Shown here: piece after piece, positions 30,900 through 39,567 of the stretch
Numbering within the stretch: the stretch's first letter is position 1
Layout of the letters: each line of letters starts with the position of its first letter
NCBI GenBank assembly: GCA_038040445.1
Contig: JBBPIG010000026.1
Span: 52,757 to 94,656 of the forward strand
From: Acidobacteriota bacterium
Lineage (GTDB): Bacteria > Acidobacteriota > Blastocatellia > UBA7656
DNA length: 41,900 nucleotides
Direction of reading: 5' to 3'
Notes under the pieces: model-generated
The model's database searches: none
What the model saw: the letters and a program-made list of their open reading frames with translations, nothing else
Told to the model about the DNA's origin: nothing
Program-made: the position numbers and the translations under genes

Positions 30900-32291
30900 C
30901 TATCTCGGCAACGACACGGTGAACTTGCTGCCGTGGCCGGGGCGGCTGGTCAAATCGATGGACCCCTTATGCGCCTCCGCAACCCATCTTGCAATGGCAA
31001 GGCCGAGTCCGCTTCCGCCATCTACACGCGAACGCGCCTTATCAACACGATAGAATCTCTCAAAAATGTGTGGAGCCGAATCGGCAGGAATGCCTATTCC
31101 GGTATCCGAAACGATGATCTTTACATTTGCCGCTTCAACGCCGAGCCTGACTGAAATAGAGCCGCCCGAGGGAGTGTACTTGATGGCGTTGTCGAGCAGG
31201 TTCAGAAGCATCCGCCTCACCAAGACTTCATCACCACGAAAAGCGATGTCCGGTGTGGGATCGAACGTCAAGGATACCCCATCGCGCACAGCCAAAACAC
31301 TTGCAGATTTGCAGCATTCTTCTACCAGGTCATTCAAATAGAACTCTTCGATCTCCAACGGTCGTTCTTCAGCGTCTGCGCGAGCCAGCGCCAGCAAGTC
31401 GTCAACTATGCGCGATAGCCTCTTTGACTCGTCTTGAACAATCGCCAACGCCTCTTTGTACTCGATCGCATCCCTGTCCTGGGATAGTGCGACATCGGCT
31501 TCGCCTCTTATTATCGACAGCGGCGTGCGAAGCTCGTGAGAGGCGTCGGCGATAAACTCGCGCATGCTCTCGAACGAACGGTCGAGTCTTGCAAGCAAAT
31601 CGTTGAACACGCGCGCCAGATGCCCAAGCTCGTCGCTCTTATTACCGACGCTCAAACGTTCGTGTAGATTTCTGGCGCTGATGCGCTCGGCTTGATTGGA
31701 CATTGCCACGACCGGGGCGAGGCTCTTTTTCGCGAGTAAGAATCCGCCGATTCCCGCCACGAGTAAGCTTGCGGGAAAGGCGAGGTAAAAGATTCGCCTG
31801 ATCGATTCAAGCTGCTCGACCAGGTCATGCAACGGTTCGGCTGTCACCACAAGATAGTCCTTGCCCCTCGCGCGCGCGGAGATCGCGGCTACTCGTGCGC
31901 CCTCTTCGCCGAAGCCTTGAACGGTCCGAAACGTGGGATGGCCGCCCGTCGCCGCGGGAGACAAAAGGTCCTTCGGAAGAGCGATCTGCTGATCTCCGTC
32001 AAAGCTCGACGCGAGGAGCTGCTCGCCATCAAATATCGCGACATAGATCCCCGGCAGACGGAGTTCAGTCAAAGCCTGCGCGGCGCCCGAGGAGGCGCCT
32101 TCTTCACTCTCCGCCTCCTCGCTGCGAAACTCGCCGGCGACTGCCTGCGCGGCACGCAACAGCGATTGGTCGAGCCGTTCATACAGGGTTTGAGATAACA
32201 CCAGGTAGACGTATGCGCTGAAGCACAGAAGCAGCAATCCGAAGAGCAGCACATACCACAATGTCAGACGAACTCGGACGCTCTTAACCAT
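30900..32291 (-). CDS. Sensor histidine kinase
   Basis: A 463-residue membrane kinase of the CusS/EnvZ type. Membrane segments at about 9-33 and 168-188 enclose a periplasmic sensor of about 130 residues. A HAMP domain (about 188-240) leads to the H-box ADASHELRTP with phospho-acceptor His252, the N-box with Asn368, DTGIG (396-400), FERFYR and GSGLG (426-430). All catalytic boxes are intact. The periplasmic part is not rich in His or Met, so the signal is unclear. ATG 32291 has GGAGAG before it and overlaps the regulator gene by 8 nt. It presumably phosphorylates that regulator and controls the efflux genes downstream. Confidence 0.92.
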   Translation of the reverse strand: MVKSVRVRLTLWYVLLFGLLLLCFSAYVYLVLSQTLYERLDQSLLRAAQAVAGEFRSEEAESEEGASSGAAQALTELRLPGIYVAIFDGEQLLASSFDGDQQIALPKDLLSPAATGGHPTFRTVQGFGEEGARVAAISARARGKDYLVVTAEPLHDLVEQLESIRRIFYLAFPASLLVAGIGGFLLAKKSLAPVVAMSNQAERISARNLHERLSVGNKSDELGHLARVFNDLLARLDRSFESMREFIADASHELRTPLSIIRGEADVALSQDRDAIEYKEALAIVQDESKRLSRIVDDLLALARADAEERPLEIEEFYLNDLVEECCKSASVLAVRDGVSLTFDPTPDIAFRGDEVLVRRMLLNLLDNAIKYTPSGGSISVRLGVEAANVKIIVSDTGIGIPADSAPHIFERFYRVDKARSRVDGGSGLGLAIARWVAEAHKGSIDLTSRPGHGSKFTVSLPR

Positions 32292-32973
32292 TTTCGCTCT
32301 CCAGATCGGGCGAGAAGAAATAACCCTCACCGCGCCGGGTGTGGATCAGCGGCTTGCTGAAACCCTCGTCTATTTTTTTTCGAAGCCGCCCAACGTACAC
32401 ATCGATGACATTCGAAAACGCATCGAAGTTCTCGTCCCATACGTGGCCTGCTATCTCGGCCCGCCCGACCAGCTTGCCCACTCTAAGCACAAAAAACTCC
32501 AACAATGAGTATTCCTTCGCGGTCAGGCTTATCGCGCGCCCGGCGCGAGTCACTGTGTGACTTGCGGTGTTGACTGTCAGGTCGGCGACTTGAAGAGTCT
32601 CCGGTCTAATCTCCTGCGCTCTTCTGAGAAGCGCGCGAATTCGCGCCAGGAGTTCCTTAAAATCAAACGGCTTGCTCAAGTAGTCATCTGCTCCGCAATC
32701 CAGACCTGTCACGCGATCGTCAATCGCATCGCGGGCGGTCAAAATCAGCACAGGCCGTTTGTTACCTTGAGCGCGCAATTCTTTGCAAACCTGGAAGCCA
32801 TCCTTAAGCGGAAGCATTACGTCGAGGATGATCAAATCGTATTCGGTGATGCTCGCCTTATACAGCGCCTCCTCGCCGTCGCCGGCAATGTCGACGGCAT
32901 AGCCCTGCTCACGCGCGCCCTTCGCAATAAAGCGCGCCACTCGCGGCTCATCCTCTACAAGTAATAGTCTCAC
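32284..32973 (-). CDS. OmpR-family response regulator
   Basis: A 229-residue transcription factor. The receiver domain has the acidic pair Glu7-Asp8, phospho-acceptor Asp51, Thr79 and Lys101; a winged-helix DNA-binding domain (about 130-225) ends with TRRGEGYFF. The start is GTG at 32973, giving the standard MRLLLVEDE beginning; a longer frame to 33057 adds a Ser-rich stretch unlike any regulator. The ribosome binding site is weak (GGAT). It overlaps the sensor kinase gene, forming a two-component system. The shared promoter motif at 33088-33121 lies 115 nt upstream and could also serve autoregulation. Confidence 0.92.
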   Translation of the reverse strand: MRLLLVEDEPRVARFIAKGAREQGYAVDIAGDGEEALYKASITEYDLIILDVMLPLKDGFQVCKELRAQGNKRPVLILTARDAIDDRVTGLDCGADDYLSKPFDFKELLARIRALLRRAQEIRPETLQVADLTVNTASHTVTRAGRAISLTAKEYSLLEFFVLRVGKLVGRAEIAGHVWDENFDAFSNVIDVYVGRLRKKIDEGFSKPLIHTRRGEGYFFSPDLESENG

Positions 32974-33087
32974 CCGCTTGGATCCAATTCCGTCCACACT
33001 AGAGTCCGACCCTATCCTACCTACAAACAAATTAGAGGAGGATGAACTCGCAGGCAAGCACGGCCAGGTCCGACCGATTCTTGGGGC

Positions 33088-33121
33088 ATTAATGTTCTGT
33101 TCATCATCAGTCGGCTAGAAT
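33088..33121 (+). promoter_or_regulatory. Second copy of the shared promoter motif
   Basis: ATTAAT, TTCTGTTCATC and TAGAAT (33116-33121) stand at the same spacing as in the efflux promoter site. It points toward the phosphatase gene with a leader of about 245 nt, yet lies in the 398-nt divergent gap with the response regulator, so either gene may be the target. The rest of this gap shows no small gene or repeat that I can support. Confidence 0.55.
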
Positions 33122-33371
33122 ACTGATCTACCAGCATTGACCTCGAAAGGCAGGCAGCCGCTGAATCACTTGGAGGCGATGTATTTCGCGTGATAGTGAA
33201 TTCAGGATGCTGAGCGCAGTCAGGTAATCGAATCTCTCAGGTTTCTTCCAACTTAGAATCGCATCGCCGGCCAAACTCACAGAGCGTGGCCGAGATTCGT
33301 TCGAAGCTAGCAACGCGGGGGCATCTGAAGGGCCGTCGTCAGACGATCTTGCGCCAACAAAGGATGTGTGA

Positions 33372-34250
33372 ATGAACCAAAACAAAATCACTCGCCGGCA
33401 GGCGATACTTTCAATAGCAACGATTTCCGCGGGGGCGTTAATCAAGCCGTCCGCGGCCTTCTGTTCGCCGGTAGATGACAAGGTAAGATTTGCCGTCATC
33501 GGAGACTGGGGCACGGGCGATAAACATCAGATCGGGATCGCAAGGCAAATGTTTGCTTCTCACCAGCGTACGCGGTTCGATTTCGTCATTTCCGCGGGGG
33601 ACAATGTTTACCCAAACGGCAGTGGGAAGTACTTCGATCGGAATTTTGAACAGCCGTTTGCCAACCTGCTCAAAGATCGCGTCAACTTCTACACTGTGCT
33701 CGGCAATCACGACGTCGACGCGGGACGTCAGGACCAGTGCCAGTACCCCTTGTTCAACATGGGCGGCCAGAACTACTACAAGATCGAGAGAGGAAACGGG
33801 TTGGCCGAGTTCTTCATGCTCGACTCCACAGATTTTGGCTTAACCCAGACGACCTGGCTGGAAAGCTCACTGAGTGCTTCGAAGGCCAAATGGAAGATCG
33901 CCGTCTTCCATCATCCGATTTATTCATCCGGTAAGCAGCACGGATCAGCCACCGGGTTGAGGAAGCGACTCGAGCCGTTGTTTACACGTTACCGCGTCAA
34001 CGTTGGCTTCTCCGGGCACGATCACATCTACGAACGGACCAAACCGCAGCAAGGCATCCAATATTTCGTCTCGGGCGCGGGCGGGAAAGTCCGGCGTGGT
34101 GACGTCGATCGGGGAAGCGGCATCACCGCCGCGAGCTTTGACGACGACAACCACTTTATGGTGATCGAGATCGACGACAACCAGGTAAGCTTTCAGGCAA
34201 TCAGCGAAGCTGGAGTCGTAGTTGATAACGGCTTGGTCAAACAAGCTTAA
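33372..34250 (+). CDS. Tat-exported metallophosphatase (acid phosphatase-like)
   Basis: A 292-residue calcineurin-like phosphoesterase. A twin-arginine motif TRRQAIL (Arg8, Arg9) with a hydrophobic stretch at 11-23 directs export. All metal motifs of the purple acid phosphatase-like group are present: GDWG (44-47), GDNVY (76-80), GNHD (111-114), HHP (180-182) and GHDHIYER (215-222). It should hydrolyse phosphate monoesters outside the cytoplasm. Length is normal for the bacterial group. AAGGAT lies 7-9 nt before ATG 33372. It is followed after 27 nt by a small secreted protein gene on the same strand. Confidence 0.9.
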   Translation: MNQNKITRRQAILSIATISAGALIKPSAAFCSPVDDKVRFAVIGDWGTGDKHQIGIARQMFASHQRTRFDFVISAGDNVYPNGSGKYFDRNFEQPFANLLKDRVNFYTVLGNHDVDAGRQDQCQYPLFNMGGQNYYKIERGNGLAEFFMLDSTDFGLTQTTWLESSLSASKAKWKIAVFHHPIYSSGKQHGSATGLRKRLEPLFTRYRVNVGFSGHDHIYERTKPQQGIQYFVSGAGGKVRRGDVDRGSGITAASFDDDNHFMVIEIDDNQVSFQAISEAGVVVDNGLVKQA

Positions 34251-34277
34251 AGCACAAATACGAACCAAAGGGGAATC

Positions 34278-34694
34278 ATGAGGACAAACTTGAAGATTTT
34301 GGTTGTACCGGTTCTTCTATTAGCCGCTGTCGGCGCGGCCCAGGTTAAGAACAATTCCGGCCGGATCAAGGATGCCCTGCCCGCAGGGATAAATCTCACC
34401 GAGGCGAAGCTCGTCGAGATTCGAGATGATGCCGGTCAGGTTGTTTTGAGCGGCACTTTCTCAAACTACGCGGCGCCCTTGTCGAGCAAAAACGCAGCCA
34501 CAAAGGCAAAGGGTCTTGCGGAAATCGAGATCGAAAAATCGGGAACCGCCACCAAGCAGGAGAGCGAAGTCGCTGTAGAGAACCTTCCTGCGCTAGCGAC
34601 CTTCAAGCTGATTGTCGATGGGAATGAGGTGGCCACCTTCACAACCAGCAAGGCTGGCAAGAGAGCCTTGAAGTATACTCGCAAGGATCAGTGA
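34278..34694 (+). CDS. Small secreted hypothetical protein
   Basis: A 138-residue protein I do not recognise. A clear Sec signal peptide spans about 1-21 (ending VGAAQ), and AGGGGA precedes ATG 34278. The mature part is beta-rich, Lys/Ala-rich, without Cys, and has two similar short strands-turn patterns (EAKLVEIRDDAGQVVLSG and FKLIVDGNEVATF). It lies 27 nt after the phosphatase gene and is probably cotranscribed. Confidence 0.7.
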   Translation: MRTNLKILVVPVLLLAAVGAAQVKNNSGRIKDALPAGINLTEAKLVEIRDDAGQVVLSGTFSNYAAPLSSKNAATKAKGLAEIEIEKSGTATKQESEVAVENLPALATFKLIVDGNEVATFTTSKAGKRALKYTRKDQ

Positions 34695-34784
34695 TCCAGC
34701 AAGGTTATCGCAAACGTATTCGCTTGCTTGGTGCGGATAGGCAGCAAGTCTGAAACCCTCGAACAACGTTCGGTGATCTTAACG

Positions 34785-34824
34785 ATCCGAGCCGCGATGC
34801 AAGTTGGCGCATCGCGGCTCGGAT
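34785..34824. terminator. Perfect 16-bp hairpin between convergent genes
   Basis: ATCCGAGCCGCGATGC (34785-34800), an 8-nt loop, and its exact reverse complement (34809-34824). It sits midway between the stops of the small secreted gene (plus) and the TonB receptor gene (minus), so a bidirectional terminator is likely, although no T-tract is present on either side. Confidence 0.65.
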
Positions 34825-34842
34825 GAATCCACGGCAAGGCGA

Positions 34843-37041
34843 CTAGAAAAACCTCAGCGTGTAAGTGAGCCTCACGCCGCGTCCGATTTCCGGGGCGAAC
34901 TCCTTGATGAACGACAGATGGTTCCGGTAGAGCCGATCACCCAGGTTGAAGCCGCTCACCGAGATCGTCTGAGCGAGATGCTGCTGAGCGAACGTGTACG
35001 ACGCATTCACGTTGAACACTGTATAGCCACCGGTTCGTGTCTCTGTGGGAAACAGTCGATCCTGGTCCTTTGACATCACAGCCTCGGGATTGAATCTGAA
35101 ATCCTTGTATGTGAACTCCAGGCCGGCGCGGCCGCGCAGCGGCGGTATGCGAGGAAGAGGGGTGTTCGTGTCAGTCAGCTTTGCGTTGACGTAGTCAACT
35201 TCCGAGAGCAGCCAGATGTTGCGATGTAACCCTGCGTCCAGCCTTGCCTCGACACCCGTGTATCGAGCCTTTCCCTGGTCATAGTTGGCTACGATCAGAC
35301 CGTCGTCTTCCTCTCCGGTTGGCGCCAGAAAGATAAAGTCTCTCAGGTGGTAATAGAAGTAGTTCAGCTCGGCTCGAAGCCTGCTGGTGGAATGCCTCAA
35401 CGAAAGATCGATCCCATCGCCCCGCTCACGCTTCAGGTTAGGATCCCCTACTTCAAAAGTCGCGTTGCCCGGGTGTGGGCCGAGGTTATAAAGCTCTTCG
35501 AGCGCCGGCGCGCGATAGGAGTGGCTGTAGTTGACGACGAACGCTCCTCCTTTCCAGGTTGGAACGCGCATTCCGACTGCGCCCGAGAATCCGTTGAATG
35601 AGCGGTTGGGTGTCGGCCGTTCGAGGATCTGGTCGGGTTCATAGGCGTTGTGTTCGAATCGCCCGCCAAATTGAAACGACACTCGCTCGAAGTCCACCTT
35701 CTGAAGACCAAAGAGTGAGAAAGCATTCTGCTTTGTGGGAGGACCCAGCGATTCTTCGCCCACCGAAGTGTAATCCCGATGCAATCCCCAGAACCCGAAG
35801 CTTCCAGACCACCTGCCTGTCTTTCGCTCTTCGAACACGCCTCGATAGCTGAACGACTTGTTCTTGAACTCAGTGTTCACGACGTTTTCGATCGCCCCGA
35901 TTTCCTGGTGCATGTAGTCATTGTATTGAAGCGAGAGCTGAGCAGTGTTGATGAACGAATCCAGGTCGCGGAGACCGCCGTTGAAACGAATGCTATGGCG
36001 TCGCGGGTTGAGAAGAACTATTTCGGGATTTTCCTCTGATGGGTCGAACGGAATGCCATAGCGCTTTCGGTCAAAGGTGTAGTCAAAGCTGAAAAACTGT
36101 TTTCCGGGGTAGTAACCGAAGCCGCCTGAACCCGCCCCTTCCCTGGTGTAGGAGTTAGGAATCCTTCCGATAGGCGTGTCGTAGTCGCCCGCGCGCTGAC
36201 CGCTTCCGCTGCCCCAGAAGAGCCAGTTCTTGGTGCCGTACTCGAGGCCGCCGCCCCCGCCGCCCTGCCAGTTGTTAGTGCTGCCAAGGGCAGAAAAAGA
36301 GCCTCGCAAGCCTTCGTGAGCATGTTGGTGTCCGGTTATCGCGTTAACCACGCCGCCAATTGCGCTGCTGCCGTATAGCAGCGTCGCCGGCCCCTTGACC
36401 ACTTCGAGCTTCTCGAGGTTCAGAAGATCGATTGGTTCGCCGTGATCTCCCGACTGAAACCCAAGCGAGCCGATCCGATTCCCATCCTGCAGCACAAGGA
36501 CACGGTCGCCGTCAAAACCTCGGACTACGGGACGCGAGGTTCCGGGTCCAAACGTGCGCTTTGCGACACCGAGCTCGTGATCGAGCACGTCGCCCAGCGA
36601 TTGAGTGTTCTTCTCTAAAATCTCGACGGAGGTAAGCGATGTGACCGACTGAATGGAGTTGAACGATGTCTCTTCTCCGCCGCTCGCGCTAACGGTAATC
36701 TGTTCGCCGACGACTCGAAGCCGCATCTGGAAGTCGGCAGTGGCGGTCGCGCCGTCAGCCACTTGCACTGTCTGCACGACATCGGGAACCCGGTCCAGAT
36801 GAGCAACAACACTGTAGCTTCCGGGTGGAACATTCTGAAATTCGTAAGCGCCATCGTCATTCGTTTCGACGGAACGCCTTAGTTGAAGAATGCTCACTAT
36901 CACGCCGTGGACTGGCTTTCCAGACGTTTCGAGCGTAACCGTACCCTTCAGCGTACCGCCGGCCCCCTCGCCAAGCACGGAAGCCGAAAGGCTGCTAACA
37001 CAAAACGCTAACATTAGTGCGAACACGATAAGTCGTTTCAT
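34843..37041 (-). CDS. TonB-dependent receptor, ZnuD-like
   Basis: A 732-residue outer-membrane receptor. Signal peptide to about residue 24, a carboxypeptidase-regulatory-like domain (30-107), a TonB-box-like EQITVSAS (113-120), a full plug (about 125-237) with VVRGFDGDRVLVLQDG and GPATLLYGSSAIGG, and a barrel ending in LRFF. HQHAH at 238-242, just after the plug, and the order of motifs resemble ZnuD-type zinc receptors; metal uptake is therefore the best guess, not a proof. Unlike the two Oar-like receptors, it has a classic plug. AAGGAG precedes ATG 37041. A small Cys/His protein gene lies upstream on the same strand. Confidence 0.87.
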   Translation of the reverse strand: MKRLIVFALMLAFCVSSLSASVLGEGAGGTLKGTVTLETSGKPVHGVIVSILQLRRSVETNDDGAYEFQNVPPGSYSVVAHLDRVPDVVQTVQVADGATATADFQMRLRVVGEQITVSASGGEETSFNSIQSVTSLTSVEILEKNTQSLGDVLDHELGVAKRTFGPGTSRPVVRGFDGDRVLVLQDGNRIGSLGFQSGDHGEPIDLLNLEKLEVVKGPATLLYGSSAIGGVVNAITGHQHAHEGLRGSFSALGSTNNWQGGGGGGLEYGTKNWLFWGSGSGQRAGDYDTPIGRIPNSYTREGAGSGGFGYYPGKQFFSFDYTFDRKRYGIPFDPSEENPEIVLLNPRRHSIRFNGGLRDLDSFINTAQLSLQYNDYMHQEIGAIENVVNTEFKNKSFSYRGVFEERKTGRWSGSFGFWGLHRDYTSVGEESLGPPTKQNAFSLFGLQKVDFERVSFQFGGRFEHNAYEPDQILERPTPNRSFNGFSGAVGMRVPTWKGGAFVVNYSHSYRAPALEELYNLGPHPGNATFEVGDPNLKRERGDGIDLSLRHSTSRLRAELNYFYYHLRDFIFLAPTGEEDDGLIVANYDQGKARYTGVEARLDAGLHRNIWLLSEVDYVNAKLTDTNTPLPRIPPLRGRAGLEFTYKDFRFNPEAVMSKDQDRLFPTETRTGGYTVFNVNASYTFAQQHLAQTISVSGFNLGDRLYRNHLSFIKEFAPEIGRGVRLTYTLRFF

Positions 37042-37074
37042 TGGAAGTCTCCTTGCTAGTGAAGCAGAACGAAC

Positions 37075-37105
37075 GCCGGCTCGATAACCAAAACGTTAAG
37101 CCGGC
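37075..37105 (-). other. Hairpin upstream of the TonB receptor
   Basis: GCCGGCT (37075-37081) pairs with AGCCGGC (37099-37105) across a 17-nt loop, 33 nt before the receptor start. It matches no riboswitch I know; it may influence translation or be chance. Confidence 0.35.
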
Positions 37106-37239
37106 AAACATCCGTGCCCTAAATCAGCGCTGCACATATTGCTGGCAACGCTACGCGCGTGGAGCTTCTGCCGAGCTCGTTCGCAGCGACCGATGCGAGC
37201 CTGCCGAGCGCGCGGCTTAGGGCCGGTATGAATCGTGAG

Positions 37240-37611
37240 TCACCAGGTCAGAGGAGGGGCGCGGCTGGAGAGGATAAGGCAGGGGCGGCTCAGACGCGGC
37301 GATGCCAGAAGAATCTCGCGAACCAACGCCTGAAGAGGTATCACAACTACTACGGAGTGCGGACGGTCAGTTGATTGAAAGCTGCGTTGAATCCTGCACG
37401 AGAGGCAGTTCGAATCATTACTCGAAGTTGGCGTGCTGCTCGAGTCGCCGTCTTCACCGGTAATCCTGACGGTGGCCAGCGCCACCCGGTCGCGCGCGCG
37501 GTCGTGACGATGTGTCACGCAAACGAACAATGCGTGCGCAAGGAGGCAAAGCAAGGCAAGCGAAATAACTCGCGCCTTAGACCTTCTCTTGAGCTTGCCA
37601 GGCTTTTTCAA
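37240..37611 (-). CDS. Small exported Cys/His protein, DUF2946-like
   Basis: A 123-residue protein with a basic N-terminus and one hydrophobic segment (about 14-32) that could be a signal or an anchor. HRH (34-36) follows the segment, and CLSC (69-72) lies in the middle; both are potential metal ligands. Small proteins of this pattern (DUF2946-like) often accompany TonB receptors for metals, and here the ZnuD-like receptor gene follows 198 nt downstream. The start is TTG at 37611 with GGAGAG upstream. A promoter at 37645-37673 gives a leader of only about 27 nt, which supports the gene being real. Family assignment is tentative. Confidence 0.6.
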   Translation of the reverse strand: MKKPGKLKRRSKARVISLALLCLLAHALFVCVTHRHDRARDRVALATVRITGEDGDSSSTPTSSNDSNCLSCRIQRSFQSTDRPHSVVVVIPLQALVREILLASPRLSRPCLILSSRAPPLTW

Positions 37612-37644
37612 CGCTTAATTCTCTCCGAATGATTCGAGACTTCA

Positions 37645-37673
37645 ATTTAACTACGCGACGCTTACGGTGTCAA
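37645..37673 (-). promoter_or_regulatory. Promoter of the small protein and TonB receptor genes
   Basis: TTGACA (37668-37673) and TTAAAT (37645-37650) on the minus strand, spacing 17 nt. The -35 is perfect, the -10 matches 4 of 6. No Zur-like palindrome was recognised around it. Confidence 0.5.
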
Positions 37674-37717
37674 CGATGCTACTCTGAACCGCTTGTGGCC
37701 GGATACGCGTGGTTGCC

Positions 37718-37746
37718 TTGTCTCGTTACGCCAAACGCCCTATAGT
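37718..37746 (+). promoter_or_regulatory. Promoter of the LivF-like gene
   Basis: TTGTCT (37718-37723) and TATAGT (37741-37746), spacing 17 nt, about 29 nt of leader before the TTG start codon. It is divergent from the promoter at 37645-37673. Confidence 0.5.
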
Positions 37747-37781
37747 CACTCGGCGTTTAAGCCTCGCAAGAGGAGATTGAT

Positions 37782-38501
37782 TTGACGGACAAGTCGTTGC
37801 TCGAACTGAAAGACGTAACCGCTGGCTACGGCGACGTTCAGGTTTTGTGGGGCGTAACGTTCGCGGTTCGAGAAGGTGAGATTGCAACGCTGGTCGGCGC
37901 TAACGGCGCCGGAAAGACAACCACGCTGAAGACGATTTCGGGCGTGGTGCGCGCCTCCGGCGGACAGGTTGTTTTTGACGGCGAGCGCATCGACCGGCTT
38001 CCTTCGCACGTGATCGCCGCGCGCGGCATCGCTCACGTTCCGGAAGGGCGCAGGCTCTTTCCGTTGATGAGCGTCAGAGAGAACCTGGAGCTTGGAGCGA
38101 TCGGCCGCGAAGCTCGCCGGCTGCGCCAGGGTTCATTCGAGCGCGTCTTCGCACTGTTCCCGAACATACGGGACCGCGAGGGTCAGATGGCCGGCACGCT
38201 TTCGGGCGGCGAACAGCAGATGGTGGCCATCGCTCGCGGACTGATGGCGCGCCCGCGCCTTTTGATACTGGACGAACCAAGTCTTGGTCTGGCGCCCATC
38301 ATCGTGCGAGAGATGTTCGACATCGTCCAGACGATCAATCGTGAAGGCATCACCGTTCTGTTGGTCGAGCAGAATGTCCAGCAGAGTTTGAAGCTGGCCG
38401 ATCGAGCCTACGTGCTCGAGAACGGCCGCGTGGTGCTTGAAGGAGCAGGCAGCGAGCTGCTCAACGACCAGCGTGTTCGCGAGGCTTACCTCGGAGCATA
38501 G
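37782..38501 (+). CDS. livF: ABC transporter ATPase, LivF-like
   Basis: A 239-residue ATP-binding subunit of the branched-chain amino-acid transporter type. Walker A GANGAGKT (39-46), signature LSGGEQQ (140-146), Walker B LILDEP (161-166), and the LivF hallmark HVPEGRRLFP (85-94) are present. LivF normally works with LivG, two permeases (LivH, LivM) and a binding protein; none are in the window, so it is either an orphan or its partners lie elsewhere. Urea and other solutes use close relatives (UrtE), so the substrate is open. The start is TTG at 37782 with AGGAGA upstream. Confidence 0.9.
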   Translation: MTDKSLLELKDVTAGYGDVQVLWGVTFAVREGEIATLVGANGAGKTTTLKTISGVVRASGGQVVFDGERIDRLPSHVIAARGIAHVPEGRRLFPLMSVRENLELGAIGREARRLRQGSFERVFALFPNIRDREGQMAGTLSGGEQQMVAIARGLMARPRLLILDEPSLGLAPIIVREMFDIVQTINREGITVLLVEQNVQQSLKLADRAYVLENGRVVLEGAGSELLNDQRVREAYLGA

Positions 38502-38639
38502 ATTGACTACTTCTTATGACTTAGTCTCGATGAAATACTTTTCAAGGAAAAACTTGTCCGTGAAGTAGCGGCTCCGCCAGTTTGGATTCACGCGATCGAG
38601 CAAGCATATGCGACCGACGCAACGATGAAGGAAGACACA

Positions 38640-39539
38640 ATGCCGGGACAGATTCTGGTAATCGGAGCGACCGGCTCTGTAGGCAGCGAGATGGTCAGAC
38701 TACTCTGCCGCAAGGGCGAGAGCGTGCGAGCGGCAAGCAGAGAACCGGCGGCGCGGCCTCGATCAGACGGCCCGGTATCGTGTGTCGAATTCGACTTCGA
38801 GCGGCCGGAAACCTTTGCCCCAGCCCTCGACGGCGTCGATCGAGTGTTTCTCATTGCGCGGCCGGGAGACGACCACACAGACCGCGTCGCCTTCCCTGTC
38901 ATCGACGAGATAAAGCGACAACGCGTCCGTCACGTCGTCAACCTATCGGCGATGGGTGTCGAAACTCGCGATGACATGGCGCTGAGGAAAGTCGAGCGGT
39001 ACCTGGAAGATTCCGGGGTTGGCTTCACACATCTGCGCCCAAACTTTTTCATGCAGATCTTCAGCGCGGGCCCGCTGCTGATGGATATTCGCTCGACTGG
39101 TGCGTTTCATATTCCGGCCGCTGACGCGAAGCTCTCATACATCGATGTGCGCGACATTGCGGCGGCAGCCACCGCGGCGCTGACCGAGCCAGGTCACGTG
39201 GGCAAGGCCTACACGCTCACAGGAGCGCAAGCCCTCGATCACTATGAGATCGCGGGAGCCATCTCCGGCGCGACAGGTAAGACAATTCAGTACATCCCCA
39301 TCAGCGAAGACGCCGCTCGAAAAGCCATCGAAGCTGCGGGTCTTTCACTGGAGCGAGCCACACGGTTGATCGGCTTATACAGGCTTGTCCGCCAGGGATT
39401 CTGCGAGCCGGTTTCCCCCGACATTCAGACGGTTCTCGGCCGGCCACCCACATCCTTCGCGCAATTTGCCAGAGGGGCAAGCACCATAGATCAGACTAAA
39501 GTCTGCGCCACGATTGAGACCATCCCGGCTTTGAGATAA
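38640..39539 (+). CDS. NmrA-like NAD(P)-binding reductase
   Basis: A 299-residue atypical SDR. GATGSVG (9-15) is the dinucleotide-binding loop; the typical NmrA/azoreductase-like features are a missing YxxxK catalytic motif, HLRPNFFMQ in the middle, and YIDVRDIAAAA after it. Such proteins include quinone or azo reductases (QOR2-like) and NADPH sensors. The start is placed at ATG 38640, preceded by AAGGA with a 7-nt spacer, rather than at ATG 38625, whose first codons contain that site. It stands between livF and the DUF1800 gene, 138 nt and 28 nt away. Confidence 0.85.
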   Translation: MPGQILVIGATGSVGSEMVRLLCRKGESVRAASREPAARPRSDGPVSCVEFDFERPETFAPALDGVDRVFLIARPGDDHTDRVAFPVIDEIKRQRVRHVVNLSAMGVETRDDMALRKVERYLEDSGVGFTHLRPNFFMQIFSAGPLLMDIRSTGAFHIPAADAKLSYIDVRDIAAAATAALTEPGHVGKAYTLTGAQALDHYEIAGAISGATGKTIQYIPISEDAARKAIEAAGLSLERATRLIGLYRLVRQGFCEPVSPDIQTVLGRPPTSFAQFARGASTIDQTKVCATIETIPALR

Positions 39540-39567
39540 GATTGCGCCTCAAAGGAGTACCTTCCCT

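Noticed and set aside
37042-37239. Cobalamin riboswitch upstream of the TonB receptor
   Set aside because: No GCCACTG-type core or matching architecture; only a simple 7-bp hairpin is present.
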